From Candidatus Fermentibacterota bacterium (GTDB taxonomy: Bacteria; Fermentibacterota; Fermentibacteria; Fermentibacterales; JCC-6): a stretch of 33,851 nt of DNA. Under the pieces are notes generated by a model. It was given only the letters and a program-made list of their open reading frames with translations, did not search any database and had not been told where the DNA came from. A program made the position numbers and the translations under genes. Location: the NCBI GenBank assembly GCA_030609965.1, contig JAUWSQ010000027.1, positions 1 to 33,851 on the forward strand, read 5' to 3'. How positions within the stretch are numbered: the stretch's first letter is position 1; every line of letters starts with the position of its first letter. Positions 23,388 through 31,157 of the stretch are shown here, in pieces.

Positions 23388-25113
23388 GTATCGCGGATAT
23401 CTGAAATGGATAATCGGCTTCTGGAAGCCTCATAAGAAGCACCTTATTGTTCTGACGCTATTCACAGTGGTTTCAAGTGCCGTAGCATTGAGTTTTCCCC
23501 TGGTCTTCCGCTATCTGCTGGACAATGTACAGCAGGTTCTGGGCTCCGCGGGAAGCAGCAGTGAATTTCGAAAGATCGTAATGGTTCTTGCGGTGCTGGC
23601 GTTTGCCAGGTTTATTTCGGGGCTGTATCCCGGGGCACGAGCCTGGCTGAACAGCAAGCTCGGTCTTGATATAAGAGACCGGGTTTTCTCCAGTCTGCTG
23701 AAAAAGGATTACAGATTCTGGAATACCTTCAGGCCGGGAGATCTAACCACAAGGCTTACCGATGACATCGTCGACTATCCACGAATAGCCTGGTTCAGCT
23801 GCTCTGCGGTTTTCAGAGCACTTGAATCATCCTCAAGACTGGTTTTCTGTCTGGGAGTTATGCTCTTTATGAGCTGGGAATTGACACTGATAGCGCTGGT
23901 TCCTCTTCCGGTGATGTTCCTGATATTTACACGGGTCGAGAACAGGCTGGGAAGTAGGGTTGAGGAAAGCAGAAAAGCCACGAGTCATACCAGCAACCTT
24001 CTGGACAGCACATTTGCGGGTATTCCCATAATCAAGGCTTACAATGCCGAGGAAGGGCAGGCGGGAAGGCTTCGAGGTCTGCTCGATGAAAGGCTGGGGA
24101 TAGACCTGTCCATAACCCGGCTTGTGATGATCCTTCATGGAGTATACAGTGTCATCGGCCAACTGGGGAAAGTAACCGTAATGTGCGTCGGAGGGCTGTT
24201 TGTTATCTGGAACCGCATCGGTATTGGGGAATTCTACGCTTTCTACGTTTATCTCGATATGCTTCTTGCGCCAATGATGGACATTCCAAATCTCTTTGTA
24301 ACATCAAGGCAGGCTTTTACATCAATAGACAGAGAGATTGAAATACTCAAATTTCCCGCTGCTCCCGAAAGGGATGGTACCGAAGGAGAAGGAGCGATCT
24401 CAAACCTGAAGCTGGAATCGGCAGGTTTCAGATACTCCGGAACCGACGCTGGAATTACCGGGCTTGATATCCAGCTTCGCGGCCCGGGGATGTATGCTCT
24501 CGTAGGAGAGGTAGGAAGCGGGAAAACCACTGTCCTGAAGATGCTGACAGGGCAGCTTCCGTGTACCGAGGGAAGAATTCTGTACAACGGTACCGATCTG
24601 AACGAGCTGTCGGAAGATTACCTCATCTCCGAAACCGGCTATGTACCGCAGGAGTCCGTTCTCTTCAGCGAATCGGTTGGAGATAATGTCAAGCTGAGCA
24701 GGGAGATTTCAGATGAAGTGGTATCGAATTCACTGCGAATAGCAGGATTGGATGGAACGGAGCTTGAAGCCGGCGTGGAAACACTACTTGGCCAGGGAGG
24801 CGTCGGGGTCAGCGGAGGGCAGAAACAGCGTATCGCAATAGCACGCGCCCTGGCCGGGAAGCCCTCGCTGTTCCTCTTCGATGATTGTACCGCTGCATTG
24901 GATGCGGAAAAGGAAGAAGCTTTCTGGCGCGAACTTGCGGAGGCCAGAGGAGATGCTCTCATACTTGTAGTATCCCACAGACAGGCAACGGTCAGAAGGA
25001 GTGACAGCGTGATTTTCGTTCATGAAGGGAAGATGAATGCTTACGAAACTCATGAGAACCTTCTGAGAAACAACAGGCTCTACCGTATGGTCCTGGCAGC
25101 TGAAATGGAATAA
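23380..25113 (+). CDS. ABC exporter half-transporter 2 (degenerate ATPase site)
   Basis: A 577-aa half-transporter: TMD at residues about 10-300, then NBD with Walker A YALVGEVGSGKTTVLKMLTG (about 373-392), Q-loop GYVPQESVLFSESVGDN, a canonical signature GVSGGQKQRIAIARALAG (about 471-488), and Walker B LFLFDDCTAALD. There the usual catalytic Glu is Asp (DD for DE). The H-loop His is kept (VVSHRQ). Heterodimeric exporters such as TM287/288 or TAP typically pair one such degenerate partner with an active one, here probably the preceding gene. ATG 23380 (MPEYRGYLKW) follows GGGGGTG and overlaps the previous stop; an upstream in-frame ATG at 23329 lies deep in the preceding gene. Confidence 0.93.
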   Translation: MPEYRGYLKWIIGFWKPHKKHLIVLTLFTVVSSAVALSFPLVFRYLLDNVQQVLGSAGSSSEFRKIVMVLAVLAFARFISGLYPGARAWLNSKLGLDIRDRVFSSLLKKDYRFWNTFRPGDLTTRLTDDIVDYPRIAWFSCSAVFRALESSSRLVFCLGVMLFMSWELTLIALVPLPVMFLIFTRVENRLGSRVEESRKATSHTSNLLDSTFAGIPIIKAYNAEEGQAGRLRGLLDERLGIDLSITRLVMILHGVYSVIGQLGKVTVMCVGGLFVIWNRIGIGEFYAFYVYLDMLLAPMMDIPNLFVTSRQAFTSIDREIEILKFPAAPERDGTEGEGAISNLKLESAGFRYSGTDAGITGLDIQLRGPGMYALVGEVGSGKTTVLKMLTGQLPCTEGRILYNGTDLNELSEDYLISETGYVPQESVLFSESVGDNVKLSREISDEVVSNSLRIAGLDGTELEAGVETLLGQGGVGVSGGQKQRIAIARALAGKPSLFLFDDCTAALDAEKEEAFWRELAEARGDALILVVSHRQATVRRSDSVIFVHEGKMNAYETHENLLRNNRLYRMVLAAEME

Positions 25114-26084
25114 TGTATCAGCCTGGATACTTGAATTTGCTTGAAAAGGGAGAGCTTACTGCAAGAATTCGCGATCTGAACAGACTGCTGGAAGAATGCA
25201 GGCTGTGCGGAAGAAGGTGCGGAGTTAACCGGCTGGCAGGAGAAAGAGGTTACTGCGGGGCAGGAAAACACCTTGAAGCAGCTTCTTCCTGTCTGCACAG
25301 GGGAGAAGAGCCGGTTCTTACCGGAGGCTTTGGAACAGGGAATATCTTCATTGGAAGATGCAACATGAAATGCGTCTTCTGCCAGAACCACTCAATCAGC
25401 CAGCCCGATGGCTCTACCCCTTCAGGCTGGCGCCGTTCCGCCGCTGATATCGCTGAGATACTGCTTCAGTTTCAGAAGCAGGGATGCCCCACGGCGGGTT
25501 TCGTATCCCCTACTCATTACGCGCCTCAGATATTCGAAGCAGTGAGCATCGCAGCGGAGCGGGGCTTCAGTCTGCCGGTCATTTACAATACAAACGGATA
25601 CGATTCCATGGAACTGCTTTCCATGCTTGACGGCATTGTGGACATATACCTTCCTGATTTCAAATACTGGAACAGCGCATATGGGAACATCTACTCCGAT
25701 GTTCCTGATTATCCCGAAACCGCCAGGCAATCCATCAAGGAGATGTACAGGCAGGTGGGAACCCTGCTGACCGATTCCTCTGGAACGGCCGCAAGGGGAC
25801 TGATAATCCGCCTCCTTGTGCTGCCGGGCGGGACATCCGGAACCGGGGAAGTTCTCCGATTCATAGCTGATGAGCTTGGTAACGATGTTTTTATAAGTCT
25901 CATGTCCCAGTATTATCCTGCACACAATGCCCTGAATTACCCTGCGCTTGCAAGAAAACTCAGGCCGGAGGAATACGCGGAAGCTGTGAGAATCCTTGAG
26001 GAACTGGGGTTTGAGAACGGATGGGTTCAGGACCCCGTAACCTCTCCGGACAGTTACCGCCCGGGAATTGATTTCCGACTCTGA
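25113..26084 (+). CDS. Radical SAM protein, PflX/COG1313 type
   Basis: A 323-aa protein. The CxxxCxxC cluster-binding motif is C83, C87, C90 in GRCNMKCVFCQNHSIS, defining a [4Fe-4S]-SAM enzyme. Before it, cysteines 29, 32, 36 and 48 (CRLCGRRCGVNRLAGERGYC) form the auxiliary Cys-rich N-terminus typical of COG1313 proteins, named putative pyruvate formate-lyase-activating enzyme-like, whose substrate is unknown. Later motifs include YNTNGYDSMELLSMLDGIVD, YLPDFKYW, VGTLLTDSSGTAARGLIIRL and SLMSQYYPAH. It is linked to the ABC exporter by TAATG (one-nucleotide overlap), so it is translationally coupled. No PflB or precursor peptide gene is nearby. Needs anaerobic, reducing conditions. Confidence 0.9.
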   Translation: MYQPGYLNLLEKGELTARIRDLNRLLEECRLCGRRCGVNRLAGERGYCGAGKHLEAASSCLHRGEEPVLTGGFGTGNIFIGRCNMKCVFCQNHSISQPDGSTPSGWRRSAADIAEILLQFQKQGCPTAGFVSPTHYAPQIFEAVSIAAERGFSLPVIYNTNGYDSMELLSMLDGIVDIYLPDFKYWNSAYGNIYSDVPDYPETARQSIKEMYRQVGTLLTDSSGTAARGLIIRLLVLPGGTSGTGEVLRFIADELGNDVFISLMSQYYPAHNALNYPALARKLRPEEYAEAVRILEELGFENGWVQDPVTSPDSYRPGIDFRL

Positions 26085-26102
26085 CGCAGCTGTATGAACC
26101 CG

Positions 26103-26888
26103 CTAAGTCTCTGTAAGTAGAGTATGGATTTTCTCCGCTGCGATTTTCCCGGAAAGAAGCATTCCACCGAATACAGGTCCCATTCGATGAGCTCCCATGG
26201 CTGCATTTGCAGCCATACCGCTAACAAAGAGGCCGGGTACGATTTCAATTGTATTTTCCGCCAGAGCTCTCTCTCCCATATCTGCATTCATGGACCTTTC
26301 TCCCTCTATGCCGCCTGAGGGAGTTCTCAGCCTAAAACCAGTCTTTTCAATAACAGTGTGCAGAATCTCAAGTGGATGACCTGTGGCTTCGATCACGTAT
26401 TTTGCAGATATACAGATTGGATCTACATGAAGACCGGCGATTTCAACAGGGCTGGAGGTAACCACTACTCCGGTAATCCTGTCAAGATCTATCATTACAT
26501 CTTCCACTGAGAATAGGTTGAAAACGGATACACCGGCCCTGCAGGCCTCCGCTATAAGAGTGGCAATGGATTCAACTGAATCTGCTGTGAAGTAACCGGG
26601 GGAGTAAAGAGATGTTCTTACTCCAAGTTCCTCGAGAATACTTTTCCCCTCTTCCTGGACTACGATTACGTTGAAGCCCATTCCTCCTCCCCACATGCCA
26701 CCCCCGGGAGAGAGTTTTCTGTCAAAAAGAGCTACTTTATGACCCCTGAGAGCCAGTTCTCTTGCAGCAGTCAATCCTGCAGGTCCACCTCCAGCAACGG
26801 CCACGTCCAGCTCAAGGTTGTCGAGCAGGATGTTCATATAAGTGTCAACAATAGCCCTGGATATTTCAACATCATTCAACTTGCTCAC
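26103..26888 (-). CDS. thi4: Thi4: sulfide-dependent thiazole synthase (adenosine thiazole)
   Basis: A 261-aa THI4-family enzyme that makes the ADP-thiazole precursor of thiamin from NAD, glycine and sulfur. Seen are the dinucleotide fold VAVAGGGPAGLTAARELALR, FDRKLSPGGGMWGGGM, FTADSVES, and the C-terminal RMGPVFGGMLLSGKIAAEKI. In yeast the sulfur donor is a Cys; here the corresponding stretch reads EIAGLHVDPICI with His, as in archaeal catalytic enzymes that use free sulfide with Fe(II) and are not suicidal. This fits an anaerobe. GTG at 26886-26888 (MSKLND) is chosen since GGAG lies just upstream; a GTG 12 nt earlier has none. It is the third gene of the thiM-thiE-thi4 operon. Confidence 0.92.
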   Translation of the reverse strand: MSKLNDVEISRAIVDTYMNILLDNLELDVAVAGGGPAGLTAARELALRGHKVALFDRKLSPGGGMWGGGMGFNVIVVQEEGKSILEELGVRTSLYSPGYFTADSVESIATLIAEACRAGVSVFNLFSVEDVMIDLDRITGVVVTSSPVEIAGLHVDPICISAKYVIEATGHPLEILHTVIEKTGFRLRTPSGGIEGERSMNADMGERALAENTIEIVPGLFVSGMAANAAMGAHRMGPVFGGMLLSGKIAAEKIHTLLTET

Positions 26889-26940
26889 GAAAATCTCCAC
26901 TCTGTATGGTTATTTATCAGGTTCGACAGGATTTGCTTTG

Positions 26941-27555
26941 TTACCGAAGAAGAGCCCTGACAACCTTCGGGACATCCTCTGCCGCCATTATTGCGGACAC
27001 AACGGCAATACCGTCAGCGCCGGCTTTCCGGACAATATCCGCATTGGAAGGGTTTATTCCGCCTATGGCAACAAGAGGCAGCGGGGAAGCATTTTTCAGT
27101 TCCGCAATGGCGCTCAGTCCCAGAGGTTCTCCAAGATCGGTCTTAGTATCCGTGGGGAAGATAAGATTTGCCGCTATGTAATCAGCCCCCTCTTTCCATG
27201 CAGCCTCCGCCTCCAGAGGAGATCTGGCGGATGCTCCTATCACCGCATCAGGCCCCAGAAATTTTCTGGCAAGATGAACAGGCATATCATCCTGTCCCAG
27301 ATGAACCCCATCTGCGCCACAGACCATTGCAACGTCAATCCTGTCATTCACGATAAACAGGGCTCCATGCCTTCTGCAGAGATTCTGCAGGATAACAGCC
27401 ATTTGAATCAGCTTCCGTGTGGAAGCATTCTTGTCCCGTAGCTGCAGAGTGCCTACACCGGACTCAAGCGCAAGCCTGCAGGTCTCCGTAACTCCCCTGC
27501 TGCCGCAGAGGACAGGGTCGGTTACAAGATAAAGCGAAAGCTGTTCAGGGTTCAT
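26941..27555 (-). CDS. thiE: Thiamin-phosphate synthase ThiE
   Basis: A 204-aa (beta/alpha)8 enzyme that joins HMP-pyrophosphate and thiazole phosphate to thiamin phosphate. Motifs are LYLVTDP at the first strand, GVGTLQLRDKNAS with pyrophosphate-binding residues, FIVNDRIDVAMVCGADGVHL, GQDDMP, IGASARSPLEAEAAWKEGAD, IFPTDTKT and LPLVAIGGINPSN. The GxSxHS region is GASARS here, a mild change. The length is normal for ThiE (about 210 aa). Its ATG overlaps the thiM stop (TGATG), so it is translationally coupled to thiM. Downstream, 52 nt lead to thi4. Confidence 0.95.
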   Translation of the reverse strand: MNPEQLSLYLVTDPVLCGSRGVTETCRLALESGVGTLQLRDKNASTRKLIQMAVILQNLCRRHGALFIVNDRIDVAMVCGADGVHLGQDDMPVHLARKFLGPDAVIGASARSPLEAEAAWKEGADYIAANLIFPTDTKTDLGEPLGLSAIAELKNASPLPLVAIGGINPSNADIVRKAGADGIAVVSAIMAAEDVPKVVRALLR

Positions 27556-28358
27556 CAGAATACTTCTGCTCTTATGCGGCTTTCTATGATTTCACTGTCC
27601 AGAGCCGACAGGGCGTCAAGAAAACAGGGGACAAAAGTGCCGGGACCGGTGCATGTTTCAGCGGCATTCTCTCCCGCAATGCCCAGAGCGGCAAGACCGC
27701 CTACTGCAGCATGGAAATGATCTTTCATCGCTGCTGCGAAACATGCCACGGAAGTAGAAGCGGAACAACCGGTTCCCGTAACCCTTCCCATTAAGGAATG
27801 ACCGTTTTCTATCCTTGCTGTTCGATTTCCATCGGTAACGATATCCATAGCTCCAGTAACCGCGATCACACTGCCACAATCCGCGGCAAACGAGGATACA
27901 AGATCGATACGTCCTTCAACCGAATCCATCGAATCTACACCGCGTACTTTTCCGTCCGCGCCGAAAAGTGCAAGAACTTCTCCGGCGTTCCCCCGGATGA
28001 TTGCGATATCAAGTTCGCGGGTGATCATCTTCGCGGAGTCCGTTCTAAGCCCGGTGGCTCCTGCTCCAACGGGATCGAAGACTATGGGTATCCCGAGTTC
28101 GTTCGCAACTCTTCCCGCTGCCAGCATGCTCCTGACAAGGGCCAGGTCCAGAGTTCCTATATTCAGAAGAAGTGCCCCGGCGAACTGTACCATCTCGGGG
28201 GATTCCTTTATACAGGGCGCCATAACGGGAGCTGCTCCGAGGCACAGCGTCACATTTGCTGTAAAATTCATAACGACAGTGTTCGTCAGATGATGGATCA
28301 TCGGTTTGCTGCTTCTGATGGCAGCCAGTCCGCTGCAGGTTATCTCTGCGGGTTTCAT
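27555..28358 (-). CDS. thiM: Hydroxyethylthiazole kinase ThiM
   Basis: A 267-aa ribokinase-like kinase that phosphorylates 4-methyl-5-(2-hydroxyethyl)thiazole, used in salvage or after Thi4. It has HHLTNTVVMNFTANVTLCLG, GAAPVMAP, the DPVGAGATGLRTD ATP/Mg motif, RGNAGEVLALFG, VIAVTGAMDIVTDG and RVTGTGCSASTSVACF with the catalytic Cys-containing GTGC loop. Length agrees with the family (about 265 aa). GGAGG (28364-28368) precedes the ATG and directly adjoins the TPP riboswitch, so this gene and its coupled thiE respond to thiamin pyrophosphate. Confidence 0.96.
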   Translation of the reverse strand: MKPAEITCSGLAAIRSSKPMIHHLTNTVVMNFTANVTLCLGAAPVMAPCIKESPEMVQFAGALLLNIGTLDLALVRSMLAAGRVANELGIPIVFDPVGAGATGLRTDSAKMITRELDIAIIRGNAGEVLALFGADGKVRGVDSMDSVEGRIDLVSSFAADCGSVIAVTGAMDIVTDGNRTARIENGHSLMGRVTGTGCSASTSVACFAAAMKDHFHAAVGGLAALGIAGENAAETCTGPGTFVPCFLDALSALDSEIIESRIRAEVF

Positions 28359-28368
28359 GAAAACCTCC

Positions 28369-28451
28369 GGATTTTCTTACGCCGGCATTACCCGGGTCAA
28401 GTTCAAGGGGTGTAATTCTCAGGCCCGGAATCTCCGGGCCGCCCCCAATCC
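28369..28451 (-). promoter_or_regulatory. TPP riboswitch (THI element)
   Basis: Read on the minus strand: P1 GGATT...AATCC, P2 GGGG with ACCCCTT, a P3 arm GGCCCGG/CCGGGCC, the invariant CTGAGA, then TTGAAC, TGACCCGGGTAATGCCGGCG and TAAG. These are the pyrimidine- and pyrophosphate-sensor halves of the THI element. It ends one nucleotide from the thiM Shine-Dalgarno GGAGG (28364-28368), and no terminator hairpin lies between, so control is most likely at translation. Just after P1, GAAAATC and GGTTTTC (flanking CGGA) can form a hairpin that includes the Shine-Dalgarno, competing with the 3' strand of P1. Confidence 0.95.
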
Positions 28452-28458
28452 TGCGTCA

Positions 28459-28487
28459 AAGCTAAAAACGATTTGTTCGATAGTCAA
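28459..28487 (-). promoter_or_regulatory. Possible promoter of the thi operon
   Basis: On the minus strand TTGACT (plus 28482-28487) and TAGCTT (plus 28459-28464) are spaced by 17 bp, and transcription would start near 28452, just ahead of the riboswitch P1. The -35 is good; the -10 matches at only three positions, so the call leans on placement. Confidence 0.4.
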
Positions 28488-28496
28488 ACCTTAAAA

Positions 28497-28530
28497 CCGG
28501 ACTCATCACGAGTACCTGTGATGAGTCCGG
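28497..28530. repeat. Perfect 13-bp inverted repeat between thi operon and solenoid gene
   Basis: CCGGACTCATCAC (28497-28509) and GTGATGAGTCCGG (28518-28530) pair perfectly around an 8-nt loop. On the minus strand the hairpin is followed by TTTTAAGG, a short T run, while on the plus strand no T run follows. It lies immediately upstream of the predicted thi promoter and 82 nt before the solenoid gene. It could be a terminator for minus-strand transcripts entering the thi operon, or an operator. Confidence 0.6.
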
Positions 28531-28612
28531 GCTAACACTTGTTGATATCCTCCCGCAATGTTATTTCAGGCAGATACAGAGGATATCGTTAAACTTGTGA
28601 AAGGTATTTACA

Positions 28613-31081
28613 ATGACAGTAGTTTTCATGCTTATTTCCGTAGTACTGACAGCAGGGCTGCAGCCCGGAGAGCAGTGGCCGCCAGAAGCGGATTCTGCAA
28701 TGGCACTTGCCATGGACACGCTGAACCTTGCAAGGGAACAGCTTGATTTTAACAGGCACTGGGCAACCCGGGTTCACCTCGCGGATTCAACGGTTTTGCG
28801 GGCAATTCAGCACGTTGAGGAAATCCCTCTTATTCTTGAAGAGCGCCTTGGAATGTTAACCGATTACAGGATTTGTGAATCGGATAACACAGGCAGGGAA
28901 GCCCTGACCGCAATTCTCAGCCTGCTTGAGGAAGCCGATTCCCTTATGCTGGATATGCTGGAAAGCATGGGACAGGAAACTGTTGATTCACTGATTACTG
29001 TAATCCCGGTTGTCTGGCTGAACGAGAACGATCCTCTTGACTGGGATTCAGTTGTAGAGGGCTGGGGAATAGAATTTTCCCCGGATGATGATATGGAAAT
29101 GGATACACTTGCCGCACTTTTTCAGCGGTGCCGATTCGAAGTAAGCATTCCTCTTGAAGAACTTGTCATAGCGGCAAAAAGTCTCCAGGGAGCAGAATGG
29201 CCGTCTGAACTGTCGGTTACCCTTCCGGGCGTCAGCGGAACTACAGCATCGTACTGTTTCGACGGCCCTGTAAGGTGGGTAATAGGAGGCGCAAGAGATA
29301 ACATCTATACGGAGGATTGTCCGTTTGAGCTGATCATAGATATCGGCGGAAACGATTTCTATGGAGATGGTATCGGGGGGGCCGCCGGGCCTGCGGGAAG
29401 AAGAACTGCCGTGGTTATAGACCTCTCTGGAGACGATACCTATTCAAGTACTTCTCCGGTCAGTCAGGGATGCGGCCTTCTGGGGCTTGGAGGAGTGATT
29501 GACCTGCAGGGGAATGATATCTACAGGGCTGAGAATTTCTCACAGGGGGCAGGATTGATGGGTTTCGGCTTTCTTATCGACCTTCAGGGAGAAGATTACT
29601 TCAGGGGTGGCACGTTCAGCCAGGGTGCCGGCTGCCTTGGAATGGGGATCCTGTACGATGGCTCCGGAGATGATTTTCGGCAGGTTGATATGTTCGGACA
29701 GGGTTTAGGAGGGCCGAAAGGCATCGGGATACTTGTCGATATGGAGGGCAGCGACTGTTCTCTGGCCGGATTCCGGTACTCCCACGAACCGCTGCTGCCG
29801 GATGACAACCAGGCCATGTCACAGGGTTTTGGTATGGGCCTGCGGCCCCTGATAGCCGGAGGCATAGGGCTTATGGCGGACTTCGGAGAAGGGAACGATA
29901 CTTACAGAGCAGAAGTATTCGGGCAGGGATGCTCGTACTTCTACAGCCTTGGAATGCTGTACGACCAGGGGGGACAGGACACTTACCAGGCAGCCCAGTA
30001 CAGCCAGGGATCCGGGATTCATCTTGCGTCCGGGTGCCTGTGGGACGGAGACGGTGATGACAGTTACTTCTCAAGAAACGGACCGGCCCAGGGAAGCGCC
30101 CACGATCTGTCCACCGGTTTTCTCCTTGATGGCGGCGGTAACGACTGGTACTGCTCCGATGGCGGACAGTCCCTCTCCCTTACCAACTCCGCTTCTATCT
30201 TCATCGACCTTGCGGGGAATGATACCTATTGCGTACGGGGAGGAGGACAGGGCGAAGCCAGGTGGGCAAGGGGGTCATCCGGTGCCGGGGTGTTTATTGA
30301 TCTGGCCGATCATGATGTGTATATGGGTTCCGGCTCCGATTCAACCAGCTGGCTTTCCAATGAATACGGCGTCGGCGTCGACCTGCCGAATCTGACTCCC
30401 GGAGGGCTTGATCCCCAGGATCCTGTGGGCGACCCCGAATCTCTTGAACTTGATTCACTCTTTTCCGTTGCGTCGGAATGGGCTGTTGGACCCAACAATG
30501 ATAAAGTCAACGCACATCGGGAAGAGCTGGCATCACGCGGGGAAGCTGCTGTCAGGTATCTGATAGAAAATCATATGGGGACTCTGAGTGGCCTTGCAAG
30601 CCGCGCTATGGAAAGGGTATTCAAGGATAATATCGACATTTCCATGGAACTTCTGCTGGATATGCTGAGTAGAATTGACAGCATACCCGACAGGAACGGG
30701 GGAAATCTGGTGTTTTTTCTGGGAAAACTAGAGGATGACAGGGCAAGAATTCCGCTTGAGGGAATCCTGATGTGTCCTGGCGACAGCATATCTACAGGAA
30801 GAATAACAGGGATTGTCAAGGCGCTTGGAACGATAGGAAACCCTGAGTCACTTCCAGTCATCCTGCCGCTGGCCTCGGATACTGCAGGCAGAGTAAGACG
30901 GGAGGTTGCAGTTTCAATTGGAGAGATCTGCAATCCGGGCGGTATCGAGACCCTGGAAGAACTGTTACTGGATCACGAGCTTGATGTGAGGTCCGCCGCC
31001 GAACGAGCGCTAAGACTTATTGCAGAAAGAATTAACGAAGATGAAGAGAGCGGAGAAAACGGGAATAACCGGCTTAATTGA
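28613..31081 (+). CDS. Exported D/G-rich repeat protein with C-terminal HEAT-like repeats
   Basis: An 822-aa protein. Residues 1-16 (MTVVFMLISVVLTAGL) form a short signal peptide. Residues about 20-235 are helical and acidic. From about 240 to 592 there are some eleven imperfect repeats of about 30-40 residues with the pattern DLxGNDxYxxxxFSQGxGxxGxGxLxD; examples are GVIDLQGNDIYRAENFSQGA and FLIDLQGEDYFRGGTFSQGA. The G-N/D-D-x-Y turns recall Ca-binding beta-solenoids but do not match GGxGxDxxx RTX. Residues about 640-815 are helix pairs (GEICNPGGIETLEELLLDHE), HEAT/PBS-lyase-like. I know no function; a surface or periplasmic structural or ligand-binding role is inferred. AAAGG precedes the ATG. 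A promoter for the next gene overlaps its stop. Confidence 0.85.
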   Translation: MTVVFMLISVVLTAGLQPGEQWPPEADSAMALAMDTLNLAREQLDFNRHWATRVHLADSTVLRAIQHVEEIPLILEERLGMLTDYRICESDNTGREALTAILSLLEEADSLMLDMLESMGQETVDSLITVIPVVWLNENDPLDWDSVVEGWGIEFSPDDDMEMDTLAALFQRCRFEVSIPLEELVIAAKSLQGAEWPSELSVTLPGVSGTTASYCFDGPVRWVIGGARDNIYTEDCPFELIIDIGGNDFYGDGIGGAAGPAGRRTAVVIDLSGDDTYSSTSPVSQGCGLLGLGGVIDLQGNDIYRAENFSQGAGLMGFGFLIDLQGEDYFRGGTFSQGAGCLGMGILYDGSGDDFRQVDMFGQGLGGPKGIGILVDMEGSDCSLAGFRYSHEPLLPDDNQAMSQGFGMGLRPLIAGGIGLMADFGEGNDTYRAEVFGQGCSYFYSLGMLYDQGGQDTYQAAQYSQGSGIHLASGCLWDGDGDDSYFSRNGPAQGSAHDLSTGFLLDGGGNDWYCSDGGQSLSLTNSASIFIDLAGNDTYCVRGGGQGEARWARGSSGAGVFIDLADHDVYMGSGSDSTSWLSNEYGVGVDLPNLTPGGLDPQDPVGDPESLELDSLFSVASEWAVGPNNDKVNAHREELASRGEAAVRYLIENHMGTLSGLASRAMERVFKDNIDISMELLLDMLSRIDSIPDRNGGNLVFFLGKLEDDRARIPLEGILMCPGDSISTGRITGIVKALGTIGNPESLPVILPLASDTAGRVRREVAVSIGEICNPGGIETLEELLLDHELDVRSAAERALRLIAERINEDEESGENGNNRLN

Positions 31082-31106
31082 CATACAGAAGCCGCAGGTT
31101 TATTTT
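31078..31106 (+). promoter_or_regulatory. Predicted promoter of the FN3-like lipoprotein gene
   Basis: TTGACA (31078-31083), overlapping the solenoid gene's TGA stop, and TATTTT (31101-31106) are separated by 17 bp. The -35 is perfect and the -10 matches at four positions. It lies 52 nt before the ATG at 31158. Confidence 0.5.
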
Positions 31107-31157
31107 GCTGTAGTGTTGGAAATAGACTAGAATGAACAGAAACAGAAAGGAAAATCC

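Noticed and set aside
29333-30390. RTX-type calcium-binding repeats in the 822-aa protein
   Set aside because: The repeats have D-x-x-G-N/D-D-x-Y but not the GGxGxDxUx nonapeptide in tandem; spacing is 30-40 residues rather than 9.
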